In this document: positions 12,182 to 23,000 of the stretch, piece by piece
How the letters are laid out: every line of letters begins with the position of its first letter
Numbering within the stretch: the stretch's first letter is position 1
Source: Tanytarsus gracilentus
Lineage: Eukaryota > Arthropoda > Insecta > Diptera > Chironomidae
DNA length: 64,000 bases
NCBI GenBank assembly: GCA_038502055.1
Contig: JAXRKN010000039.1
Span: 744,001 to 808,000, forward strand
Reading direction: 5' to 3'
Made by a program: the position numbers and the translations under genes
The notes under the pieces: model-generated
What the model was told of the DNA's origin: nothing
Databases searched by the model: none
What the model saw: the letters and a program-made list of their open reading frames with translations, nothing else

Positions 12182-13303
12182 TTAATTTGAGGCAGCTTTA
12201 AACAATTTTTCAAATTCATCTTTCAACTTTTTCATTTTCTGCAGCAACTCGAGATTTTCCATCAAATCTTCTTTCAAATTTATGTCCGGATAAAATTTTT
12301 TAACTTCCTCGAATGATTTTCTCTTCAAATCTTCGTGATTGTTTTTGACTGCGTAGATTAAAATTTCGAGGCAATTTTCGAGGTTAACAGCACCACCAAT
12401 AATATTTCCAACGTGAAGCTTCAAAGATTCGAGTTTCAATTTTCCAGCAGCAGCTAAAACTTTCATTGACTTTTCATCAAACTTTTCTGGCATGACGTCA
12501 TTGTAAATGAAGTCAAGAATGACCTTAAAAACTTCATCTTCGATGTCCTCGAGAATTAATTCGTCAGCATCTGGATTATTTTTGATCATTTCAGCGAGTA
12601 TTGGCGATCGAGCTGCGAGCATGAGTTTGTGGACTTTGAATTTATTTTCACCAATTTTGATTGTGAAGTCTTTAAACTCATTTGAGATGAAAACTTTTTG
12701 AACGTTAAGATATTGTTCAGGTTGTGGGTGAAACATTCCATCGATGATCGCATTGAATTCACTTAATTTGTAAATTCTTGTTGTGTTTCTCTCAATTATA
12801 AATCCAGCGCAGCTTTCATCAGCAAAAATTAGATTTATGGATGGATTTCCTTCCAAATTGACGAATTTTAACTTTTTCAAATGTTTAAACGCGTTTTTGC
12901 CGATAAATTTGAGTTTTGTCTTCCGAAATGAAATTACTTCAATGTCCACAAAGTCCGCAAAGAGATCAGATGAAATTTTCTCAATGGCCGAGTTCCAAAA
13001 ATAAAATTTTTTAACTTTCTTTAAAATTTTCAAGTCAGCTCTGTGAATTTCTTTCAGACCACAATTGTCAATCCATAACACAGTCAAATTTGGGAAGAAT
13101 TCGTGAAGATTTTGTGGAATTCTGGTTAAATTTGGGCAGCCGGTAATCCAAACTGCTCTGACGTCATCACGTTGGTTTTGATCAATTTTTAGTTTTCCAG
13201 TTTCTTTGAGTTCTTTTGATAGTTGTTGCGGAATTTGATTTAATTTTGCTGTCATGACGTCTCCGTTAATGTAGAAATTTACATTTTGAATTACAAAAGC
13301 CAT
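12182..13303 (-). CDS. Leucine-rich repeat plus BTB/POZ domain protein, single exon
   Basis: An intronless ORF of 373 aa. Residues about 45-160 hold irregular leucine-rich repeats (for example CPNLTRIPQNL, FPNLTVLWIDNCGLKEI, LKKLKFVNLEGNP). Residues about 202-304 form a BTB/POZ domain with the core KDFTIKIGENKFKVHKLMLA and then ARSPILAEMI. A BACK-like helical part and a Lys/Glu-rich coiled-coil tail (about 343-370) follow. BTB domains dimerise and often recruit Cullin-3, so a substrate adaptor for ubiquitination is a reasonable guess, but the partner is unknown. There is no signal peptide or membrane span. The ATG at 13303 (MAFVIQNVNF) is the first in frame. The stop overlaps AATAAA. A fragment of a paralogue lies about 270 bp upstream of the start, so the family has duplicated locally. 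Confidence 0.85.
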   Translation of the reverse strand: MAFVIQNVNFYINGDVMTAKLNQIPQQLSKELKETGKLKIDQNQRDDVRAVWITGCPNLTRIPQNLHEFFPNLTVLWIDNCGLKEIHRADLKILKKVKKFYFWNSAIEKISSDLFADFVDIEVISFRKTKLKFIGKNAFKHLKKLKFVNLEGNPSINLIFADESCAGFIIERNTTRIYKLSEFNAIIDGMFHPQPEQYLNVQKVFISNEFKDFTIKIGENKFKVHKLMLAARSPILAEMIKNNPDADELILEDIEDEVFKVILDFIYNDVMPEKFDEKSMKVLAAAGKLKLESLKLHVGNIIGGAVNLENCLEILIYAVKNNHEDLKRKSFEEVKKFYPDINLKEDLMENLELLQKMKKLKDEFEKLFKAASN

Positions 13304-13568
13304 TTTTAACTTGACTTTTTACACTTTAAATCTTTAAAATTATTCTATCAACTTTTTTCTAGTGAATGGTAAATTTTTATGAAGACACGCCGTCGAAGGG
13401 GCGACAACTCGAATGAAAAAATCCAGATTTGAATTTAAAAGAGCGGTTAATTTCTCTTTATGTTAAATTTTTAAAGAGAATTTTCCTTAAAGCTGCAAAA
13501 TTGTCTTAATTAATTTCAGAGCGGGGGCTGAACTACGGTAAAGACGGAAGCTGCGTCTGACCAGGGTC

Positions 13569-13620
13569 GATATAAATGTAGTCAAGAATAACCTTAACTT
13601 CATCTTCGATGTTTTTTAAC
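13569..13620 (-). pseudogene. Fragment of a BTB-domain paralogue
   Basis: The plus-strand stretch with AAATGTAGTCAAGAATAACC and CTTCATCTTCGATGT matches 12501-12553 inside the LRR+BTB gene with a 3-nt gap and a few substitutions. It corresponds to residues about 253-269 of that protein (DIEDEVFKVILDFIYND). No open frame surrounds it, so it is a relic of a duplicated or gene-converted family member. Confidence 0.6.
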
Positions 13621-15260
13621 TATTTTTATGAAATTTTTTTTAAAGTTCGTACTCAAAAACTAAGGAAGGTTGTAAAAACTTAGCACCTGTCGCAAAAAGC
13701 CTGTAAAATGTCGAACTAAATCCAAATTTCAAACCTATCTGAAAAAATCTCTCGTGTACTTCTCAGACATGTGCCATAATCGATGTCTATGCAATAAAAA
13801 AAAATCACTGCAAAGTCAATTGAAGGCGACACATGCAAAAATGTTTTAAGTCATCGATGTCGGTTGTTAATGCAAGGGATGGACACTGATATTTTCAAAA
13901 TTATTTTAAGGATACAAAAATTTTTGAATTTCATTCCTGGTTCTTTTTAGTCCATTAACTGTTAGTCTTTCTTTCACAAGCTTTTTTAGTCACACCGGAT
14001 GGCAGGAAAAAATGTAAATAAATCAATCATTTTTTTGTAGAACACTATAACGACGAGACTGATGACTGCATTGTTGGTGTTTCTATCATATTTTCCTCTT
14101 TTCTCGATTAAAATCGAATTCTCGACTGAATTGTATCGAAACCCAAAACTCTCTTTTATTCCTCCTTCAAAACCACTCCACTGCAATGTTTATGCTGTTC
14201 ATGTGACTGTGTAAGAGGGGAAGGAAGAAGAAAATTTGCATTGTAATAGACTCAACATACGTCTCTCTCTCTCACCCTCAACCAGCTTTTCCTGAATTAA
14301 ATTTTAATCTCTCGACTTCACCACGAGAAGATTAAAATTATTTTCATTTATTATTTCCGCATGCAACACACTCGAGAGAACGCTGGTTGGAGGAAAGATT
14401 TAAAAGTGATGTTGATGGAAAAATTAGTAAACAAGTTAATAGTTCAAGAGATACTTTTTAATCCTATTCACATCACTTCGAGTGATTTCCTGAAAACCAA
14501 ACTAAATTTCTTCGAGAACAAATCGATTCATGATGGGATTTTCTGAATGAATTGCTGAAGATATTTTTCAACTCGATGATAATAAAAAAAATCCTTAAGC
14601 CTTCGAATTTAAATTCGATGAGTTATTACGATTATGAAATAAACGATTTTCGATTTAAAATTACCTCCATTATTCTTGCGATTTCTATGCTGAAAGCTCC
14701 ATGTAATCATAATAAATTATTGTGGTGAGATAAAGTGCGAAAATTTGCAATCAATTTTTCATAAAAGAAATCCTTTTGTAGGATTTGAGTTAAGGGGTGG
14801 AAATAAATTTTTTAAGCTAAAAATTTAACATTCCTTGAAATCACATAAAATTACACAGACATTTCGCATTTCATCAATTTCTCCACTGCGCGAGTCATTA
14901 AATATTCAAATTGATGGATGTGACTAATTTTACATCAGCGATTTGTTTCATATCTAACAGAATGTTAAATCTACTAGCATTTTAATGCTGCTCTAAAATC
15001 TCAGGGAATGAAAAATCAATATGGCAATTTGCGGATTGAGAGAAACCAAGAGCGAAGTCACGTCAAGTGCTTTCTCCATCTTCACATTTTACCTCAATAA
15101 AGCATCGTCGAAAACAAGATGCCTTGCAGTTGGGTGTGAGAGAAAAGTGCTTCCTTGCGATGCTGCTTAATGTCAATTTAGTTTTTTTTATTTCAGAGTG
15201 AGATTAGTTTTAACACTACAACACGATGTTCTTGCTCACATGAGAAAAAGTCTTTGAATG
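13621..15260. other. Intergenic region with no supported gene
   Basis: AT-rich. It holds two copies of the recurrent motif (GCAAGGGATGGACACT at 13872-13887 and TTAAGGGGTGGAAA at 14790-14803). ORFs at 13986-14186 and 14361-14546 have no recognisable features. Confidence 0.4.
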
Positions 15261-15268
15261 CCAAAAGG

Positions 15269-16294
15269 GGGTGGGACATTTTGCCCCTGTGACATTTTGC
15301 CCTCACCAAAATCCGTGGGCAAGGGCAAAAAAAATATAGGGTCAATTTGTCCGGGGCAATTTGCCCACATATTTGACCATGCCCACATATTTTGCAAATT
15401 TTGCCCTCATCTGACCATGGACAAATTGACCCTATATTTTTTGCCCACAGACAATTTGCCCATAAATTATTTAATTGAAAATTAATTGTTTTAATATTTT
15501 TTTTTAATTTTTCATACTAAGTCATACTAATTTCACTATGATATATTTAAAGAGAAACAAGTGATTTTTAATTTTGCACCTATTGGAACTTCTTGAGTAT
15601 CCATACTCAAAAATTTTTAACTGAAAGTGATAAAACACCGAATTGCTTCTTCTAAATTCTAAATAAAATTTCTAAAACTATTAAATGAGAGTAGGTTTTG
15701 AGGTTTAGCTTTTCTTTCGAGGATATTAAGCACTTCCTGCAGATAAAAAAATTTATAATGCTTTAAAAATTGTTAATGTTCTTCATCGACAACAGGTCAA
15801 CAAGTCAGATTTTTATCTTAAAAGAATCAAAAGTCATGGCAAAATCAAAAATACCCCTCTGGAATCTTCGAAATTTTTCAGAAATTTTAAGATTTACTTT
15901 TTCATGTTTGAGAGCAGACTGCTCCACAACTATGAATGCTAGATAGTTCATGTGATACATCAATAGATGCAGAGAAAAAAGACGAAAAAAGCCAAAAATA
16001 GGCAAAAAGTAAATCTCAAAAATTTTCCGTATTAGCTCGATAAAAACTTTAAATTATTTGAATTAAGTTTATATTTTGAAAAAAAAAATAATTTATGGGC
16101 AATTTGTCCATGGGAAAAAAATATAGGGTCAATTTGTCCAGGGCAATTTGCCCACAGATTTGACCATGCCCACAAATTTTGCAAATTTTGCCCTCATTTG
16201 ACCATGGACAAATTGACCCTATATTTTTTTTGCCCTTGCCCACAGATTTTGGGTGTGGGCAAAATGTCACAGGGGCAAAATGTCACAGAGTCTA
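15269..16294. mobile_element. Foldback element family B copy 1
   Basis: The ends carry long inverted arms (about 15269-15475 and 16090-16294), rich in GACATTTTGCCCCTG, GGGCAAGGGCAAAAAA and ATAGGGTCAATTTGTCC. Each arm also contains its own inverted copies of the ATAGGGTCAATTTG block. The flanks CCAAAAGG (15261-15268) and CCAAAAGA (16295-16302) look like an 8-bp target duplication. The core is about 600 bp with no coding capacity. The core matches copy 2 in the opposite orientation. An 8-bp duplication suggests mobilisation by a hAT- or P-like transposase; that is inference. Confidence 0.8.
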
Positions 16295-16302
16295 CCAAAA
16301 GA

Positions 16303-18915
16303 GGGAAAACTTTTCTGCCTCCTTAATGCCACATTTAATCTTATTTTCGGCTGCGAAAATCCAATACAGAAAAATGTGTGCGATGTGAAAAAAATGGCAA
16401 GAGATGTGTTGAAATGCTTGAAGGTGAAAAGGGAAGGAAACTTTGAAGGATTTTAAAATTCTTCTTCTTGCTAATGCACTTTTATATTTTATTTTATACA
16501 AAAAAATGTTTGCCGTCTTTTGAAAACTCACATGAAAAATTTATGTCTCGCAAGATAACGAACAGTTTTTTTGTAGATCTTTTTTATATTCATTTTTAAC
16601 TCACTGAATTTTTTTCAAACTCTCAATTGTTATTTGAGGTTTTCACTTTCGAATGCATGTTCAGAATCCACTTGGGGTTTACTTTTCTAATTTATGTGAA
16701 TTTCAGTGAATATTTTTAGGCAGAGTTGAAATTATGATATTTATAAATTTTAACTTTAAATAAATTCGAAAGATTTTTTAAAAATTTATCACTTGTTTCT
16801 TTTCTCCATTAATAGAACTTTAGAAATTTATTCTATCAGTGAGTTAGCATCCAAAAGGAATTTCTATTGCACATTTGTTTTCAAAAGATATTTTCCGCAT
16901 TTTTCCATTTCCATTTTTATATGTTTTTCGAAATAGCGAAAAGAATCGAGAGTTGAATGTTCACGGAGAGAGTCGCAGTGGGAAAATAAAAGAATTTTTA
17001 TGACATTTTTCTCGTGATTTGATTCCTTTCGCATTTTTTTGCTGTTTCCCATTGAAATGTGAATAGGAATGAAAATTGTGTTTTTCGTTGAAATTCAAAT
17101 GAAGTCAACTAAAGTGTCTAATAAACTTTTACCTACACGACTTTCGATTTCGACTGTGCATAAAACTTCAACGCGTAGAATTGTGTCAATTGATAATAAA
17201 AATAAAATACAAAAAATGTGTCACGAAACCCAGCGAGAAAAAATTTATAAATATTTTTTTCATTGAAAAGTTAAATATTTTCTCACTGGGTGATCAACAC
17301 AACAATCATTGTCAACGCAATTTTCACCTTTAAACACGTTCGCACATTTAACTTGATTAAATCTTTTTACGATAGCGTGCGAACGACAATCGATTTGAAT
17401 TTATTTTTCCTGTCGAATGAAAGCTGAAACAAAATGTGCTTGAAACATTGATTATTTTGACGTTTTGATGTGTATGTAGATGCAATTAAATTTTTTATTC
17501 ATTTTTTGTCTATAATCGTCAACATATTTTATGCGCCTTTATGGGTTATATATTAAAATATCATATATCGGGACTGATTTCATTTATAATACATACGAGT
17601 ACTTAGGTGTGTGTACAGTTACGTATTCGTGCACTTAAGTATTTGGAAATTAATGAGGAAGAATTTTAGTGACATAAAAATTAAATTAATTTTCTTATTT
17701 TTATGAAAATAATTTTTTATCAAATTGTCCCTCAAAAATTCCCAAACACATTTGCAATCTTCAAAATTTTGCATTTTATATTTTGTATAACAATTTTCTA
17801 GTTTTTTTTTGTTAGTCATATTTTGGTTTATTTTACTTCAATATATTTCAATAATTTCATAGTTGAAGCGTATGTCTATAAGATTTTTAATAAATGGCAT
17901 TGTATACAAATTATCATCATCAGTTTCTGAAATCATCGAATTTCTCTCAAGTTATTTCATCACTAATTAAAAGTTGTTTTGTAAGAAAATTAAATTAATT
18001 TTAATTGGAAATCAGGAAGTATCATTGAAGATAATTTTGGCAAATATAATTACTGACTTAAATCCTCTTCAAAGCTGCATGCACATAAAGTTTTCAATAA
18101 TCTCGGAAGAACTTCATCGTCTTATGGTGAGTTTTCGGTTCTTGCCAATAAAATTGAAAATTGAAACAAATTTGATAAGTGCTCGAACTTTCTCTTAAGA
18201 GCGACTTCATCGAGTGGGCTTATGATTGAGCTTTTATATCGTTGAGCACGTACGGAAATTCAAAAGGAAACTAGTTTAACAGATTACAAACTTTTCATTT
18301 TAAATTTAAAGCTCTTAAAATTTTATGTGCTGGCAACAAAATAGAAAAAAATATTTATTTTAAAAGTAAAATCTGAACTTTAATCATTGAGTGTTAAATG
18401 TATTGTTATAAGCCACGCTGCAAAATTTGTATAATTACTAAATTCATAAATTTACAAATATAATTTTTTCAAATATATTTTGTTGGATATGCTTTTGCCT
18501 ACATTAAAATTTATTAAATGCAATACATCGAGTGCCGCTTTGAATTACTTGCTTTTGTGTGTTAAAAAGTTTAATTCAGATTGAGGTGCAGTGCAGTGGA
18601 AAATTAAAAAATAAAAATTTCAATTTTCGAGGAAATTTGAATTAAGAGGATTAAATAATTAATTAAAGATTAAGTATGAAGGTCGGTATAAAATTATTTA
18701 ATTAAGAATGAAAATATAATTAGAACTGTCTCCGCACTGCTCTACCGAAACTATATATTATGACCCAAGTGCACCCTTTCACTAATAATATTTTTCTAAA
18801 ATTCTTTTTCATCAACTTGCGCTAAATAAATTTATTCAAATATTCGCCTATATAAGTTTTATTAAAGTTACGACCCTGCATTAGATTTTTTTATATATTT
18901 ATATAAACATTGGAC
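16303..18915. other. Intergenic spacer between the two family B elements
   Basis: AT-rich with no supported gene. It holds one small CCCAGTGAG-type hairpin (17229-17290). ORFs of 60-80 aa here are rich in Phe, Lys, Asn and Ile and look like chance. Confidence 0.4.
17229..17290. repeat. CCCAGTGAG-terminated mini hairpin, copy i
   Basis: The left end CCCAGCGAGAAAAAA pairs with the right end TATTTTCTCACTGGG. It is 62 bp in all and AT-rich inside. Related ends occur at 31959-32038 and 42981-43090. It resembles a very short MITE. No target duplication is clear. Confidence 0.5.
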
Positions 18916-18923
18916 AAATTGAA

Positions 18924-19938
18924 ACTCTGTGACATTTTGCCCCTGTGACATTTTGCCACACCCAAAATATGTGGGCAAGGGCAAAAAAATATAGGGTCAA
19001 TTTGTCCATGGTCAAATGAGGGCAAAATTTGAAAATATGTGGGCATGGTCAAATCTGTGGGCATATTGCCCTGGCAAATTGCCCTATATTTTTTGCCATG
19101 GACAAATTGCCCATGAATATTTTTTTTAAACTATAAACTTAATTAAAATAATTTCAGGAATAATTTAAATTTTTATCGAGCAATAGGAAAATTTTAAAGA
19201 TTTCTTTTTGCAATTTTTCGGTTTTTCTAGTGTTTTTACATTAAAAAATTCAGGTTTTTTTTAATAGAAATTTTGATATATAATGTACTATCTGCATTAA
19301 AGTTTGGCGTCTGCTCTCAAACCTGAAAAGAAAGTCTTAAAATTTCTGAAAAATTTCGAAATTCCAGAGGGGTGTTTTTATTTTGCCATAACTTTTGATT
19401 TTTTAAGATAAAAATCTACTTGTTTGCATGATGTAGATGAAAAACATTTACAATTTTTAAAAAATTATAAATTTTTTTATCTGGAGGAAGTGTTAATATT
19501 CAAAAGAATTTAATTTCAAACTTACTCTCATTTAATAGTTTTATAAATTTTATGAAGAAGCAATTCGGTGTTGTATCACTTTCAGTTAAAAATTTTTGAT
19601 ACGCAGGAAGTGCCAATAGGTGCAAAATTAAAAATCACTTGTTTCTCTTTAAGTATACCATAGTGAAATTAGTGTAAAAGCTTAGTATAAAAAATTTGAA
19701 AAAAAATATTAAAACAATTAATTTCAAGTTAATAGTTTATGGGCAAATTGTCTGTGGGCAAAAAATATAGGGTCAATTTGTCCATGGTCAAATGAGGGCA
19801 AAATTTGAAAAATATGTGGGCATGGTCAAATCTGTGGGCAAATTGCCCCGGACAAATTGACCCTATATTTTTTTTGCCCTTGCCCACGGATTTTGAGTGA
19901 GGGCAAAATGTCCCAGGGGCAAAATGTCCTAACCCCGA
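18924..19938. mobile_element. Foldback element family B copy 2 (inverted relative to copy 1)
   Basis: The same GACATTTTGCCCCTG / GGGCAAGGGCAAAAAA arms (about 18924-19120 and 19735-19938) surround a core that matches the reverse complement of copy 1. The flanks AAATTGAA (18916-18923) and AAATTGAA (19939-19946) form an 8-bp target duplication. The near end lies only about 100 bp beyond the DIP stop codon at 20041, so it may sit in that gene's 3' UTR. Confidence 0.8.
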
Positions 19939-20040
19939 AAATTGAACATGCAACACAGGAAATTAAAATAGAAAGAAGATGAAAATGAGAAGAGAAATTA
20001 TAAAAACTACTTTTTTTCAGTTAACTGTTATTTAATTCAA

Positions 20041-23000
20041 TTAGGTGGAAATTGCTATGTAGTTGGATTTGCATAAGTTCGCAGCAATGTTCATTAAGAC
20101 TATCATCATCGTTAGCATCTTAATGTGACCTGTGACTTTTAAGTTGTCTGTGAATGAAAAAGAAAGAAAAATTGTAATTAGTAAAAAATTATGCAATGAG
20201 AAATAAAATCTTCTAGCAGGTCACTCACCCACACCACTGAAGCTATCCTCTATTGGCCAATTCGATTTCTTGTCTGTTGCCTTCTGTTCAAATCTATCAA
20301 TTTCGTTCAAATTGGATATGTGTTTGATGTCTAAAGAAGATGTGAAAGAATTTTTTAGATAAAATTTTCATTTTAATTCAACCTTCACTCTCTTTATTAA
20401 AATTGAAAGAGAGAGGATGAAAAAAGCTAATTAACATACTTTTCTCAAATACGTGCACTGAATTGGAATGGACTTGACCGTTGATGATTGTATTATTGGC
20501 ATTGATATCACCACTTCTTATATCCAACCAGTCTTTGAAGTTTTCAATTGTAGAGGCAGGCGCATTAGTCGGTGGCGTGCTCACTAGAAGAAAATAAAAA
20601 TTGAGTTGAAAAAGGATGATTTTGAAAATAAAAATTTCTACGTGGCAAAATTCACTCCAAAAAAATTCGCCAGCTACTAAAAGCTAATAAAAGATTATTG
20701 AAGATGTCGTTTACGGACTCGAAAAGCTTTAGGAGGGCGAAAATGAAATTAATGCCTTAAATTAATGTCGAGAATTAGTTTACTGGGAGGGATCTCGTAC
20801 ACGTTAATATAAGGGTAGAAATGGAGCGCAAGAAAACCTAATAAAGTACCATTATCACTTTTAGCAATCATCAAGCATTGACAGGAAAATCTTTTATGTA
20901 CACATTCTATGTATCTCTCCCTTCGACATGTCGATATCGTGTGTTTTGGAAGGAGAGCAAGGAAAATATTCTAATGGCATTTCATCGATGACTATCGACA
21001 TCTATAAATAATGTCTTTCACACTCTTTTTTCATCTCTCGAAAGAGAGGGATTCCACTCTGGAAGACAACCGTAACAAGTGAACTCTCATTCCTTAATTT
21101 ATGCATGACTCGATGTCACGAGTGCCGAAGCGACTTTTCTCTCTGCTTTTTTAATCAAAATGACTAATTTATAAAAATTGAAAAAATATATTTTTTTTGC
21201 ATTCAAACGGGAATTGAGGAAGTGCCCAGTTGAAAATTTTTTTTAAATAGTAAATTAAATTTTTTTTGCTGCTCTGAAGATTTTAGATTACTTTGATTAA
21301 TCACTTTTTCGGTACCTTATTTTTGAAATTAAAAAGTACGTTATAAAAATTCACATAAAAAACAAAGTAAACTTCTTAACGTAATTTTTAATTTCAAAAA
21401 TAAGGTATTAAAAAATGATTTATCAAAGTAACCAAAAAAAACTTGAGATGGAAAAATTTGTTAATTTAATTCGCTTAAAATTAACATCATCAAAAATTAC
21501 TTCCTGGGTGGTTCTTCCCTCATCACTCTCAAATTTTTTCTATTGTATGCATTGGAATTTTCACAACAACAACGATAGACGGTACCAAGTTCATGGAGTG
21601 TACACACCGACGAAGAGAAAAATACAAGCAGAAGAATCTCATGATTGCGATTTATATTCTAGACGCATTTTAGCCATCGTACAACCTTATAAATTTCAAC
21701 ATAGGAAGAGATGATACAAAAACATATTATTATTACTAGCAGTGAGGGGCATGGGTGAAGGAAGCGGCTGTAGTTGAATACATAAAAAAGTTTTTTAAAG
21801 GAAGCTAGTAAAAAAATTATAAAAAGAATCTTCAAGTGCTTGAATTATCGATTTATATCACTGTGCATTAAAGATTCACCGCCAAGTGTAAAAGAAAATC
21901 GAAATTCGCGAATTTAAAATCAACTCGACAGAGAGAATTTTTAAGTTGCCGCCTTTCGCTGTGAGAATTCGGTATCAAAAAGTGAATAATTTCATATTTA
22001 TGAGCTTTGGTGAGGATGAGACGGGAAATGCGTTGTAAAAGATTTAGAATTATCTTAAAAATTTAAAACATTTAGATCTAATTTTTTTAACCGTTAAATT
22101 TTAAAAGTTAGTGAACTTTTGATACTTAAATAAATTTTCCCGTTTGGCCCAAAAATCTTGAAAACATCCCACAAACCCGATCCTTCTCTCGTTTCCATTC
22201 AATTTGCATATTTTTGCATGTTCAAAGGATTACCTCGAGAGAGTATCTTCAAGAAATCTCTCTCATAAAAAAGTTGTTCATGATTTGTAAAAGAGAAGTT
22301 TATTAAAAATCATGCTATCATTCACACATCCATGTTCATGTGCAAATTTGTGCGAGTCTTCTTTTTATCATTTTGAACCTTTTTCTTGATCTCTTTTTCG
22401 CTTACAGCAATGCGTCTTAGATCTGAATGGTATTAGCTGTGAAAATTCTTGTGTATGCTTTTTGACAGACCACGTTTTGCTCTAAGAACTTCTTTTTCTT
22501 TCTTTTGCAACATAATTCACCCTACAAATCTTCTCCTCTCTGTCTCTTAACTTATCGTGCACCCGACACGTAAAATATTACACGTTAAAAAGCATGAAAG
22601 ATAAAATGTTCAAATGAAAGAAATGTCTAAGATGATTATCAACAGAGGAAAATTTTGTAAATTAAGGAAAAAGTTTTTGAAATTATTTTTATCAAATTTT
22701 TTAAATTTCTTCAATTACAAAGAGTAAAAATTCGTCTTTCTGATGTCGTCGCTTAGTCCTCATGTACATTTATGATTGCGTATGTTTCTTACACAATAAT
22801 CATGGAAAAATGTCTTAATCAGCATTTTTCAACTGGTGCGTAAAAATGCATATTTTTCTGTATGAATGGAAGTAAATTGTTGCGGATGAGCAGAAAATAC
22901 CAGAAAAATAAATAAATAAAATCAGTCTTTATGAACGAGTTAGGAGATTTTGTTGAATACGAGAGGAAATGAAGGCAATATAAAGATTTTAGTTTTTATT

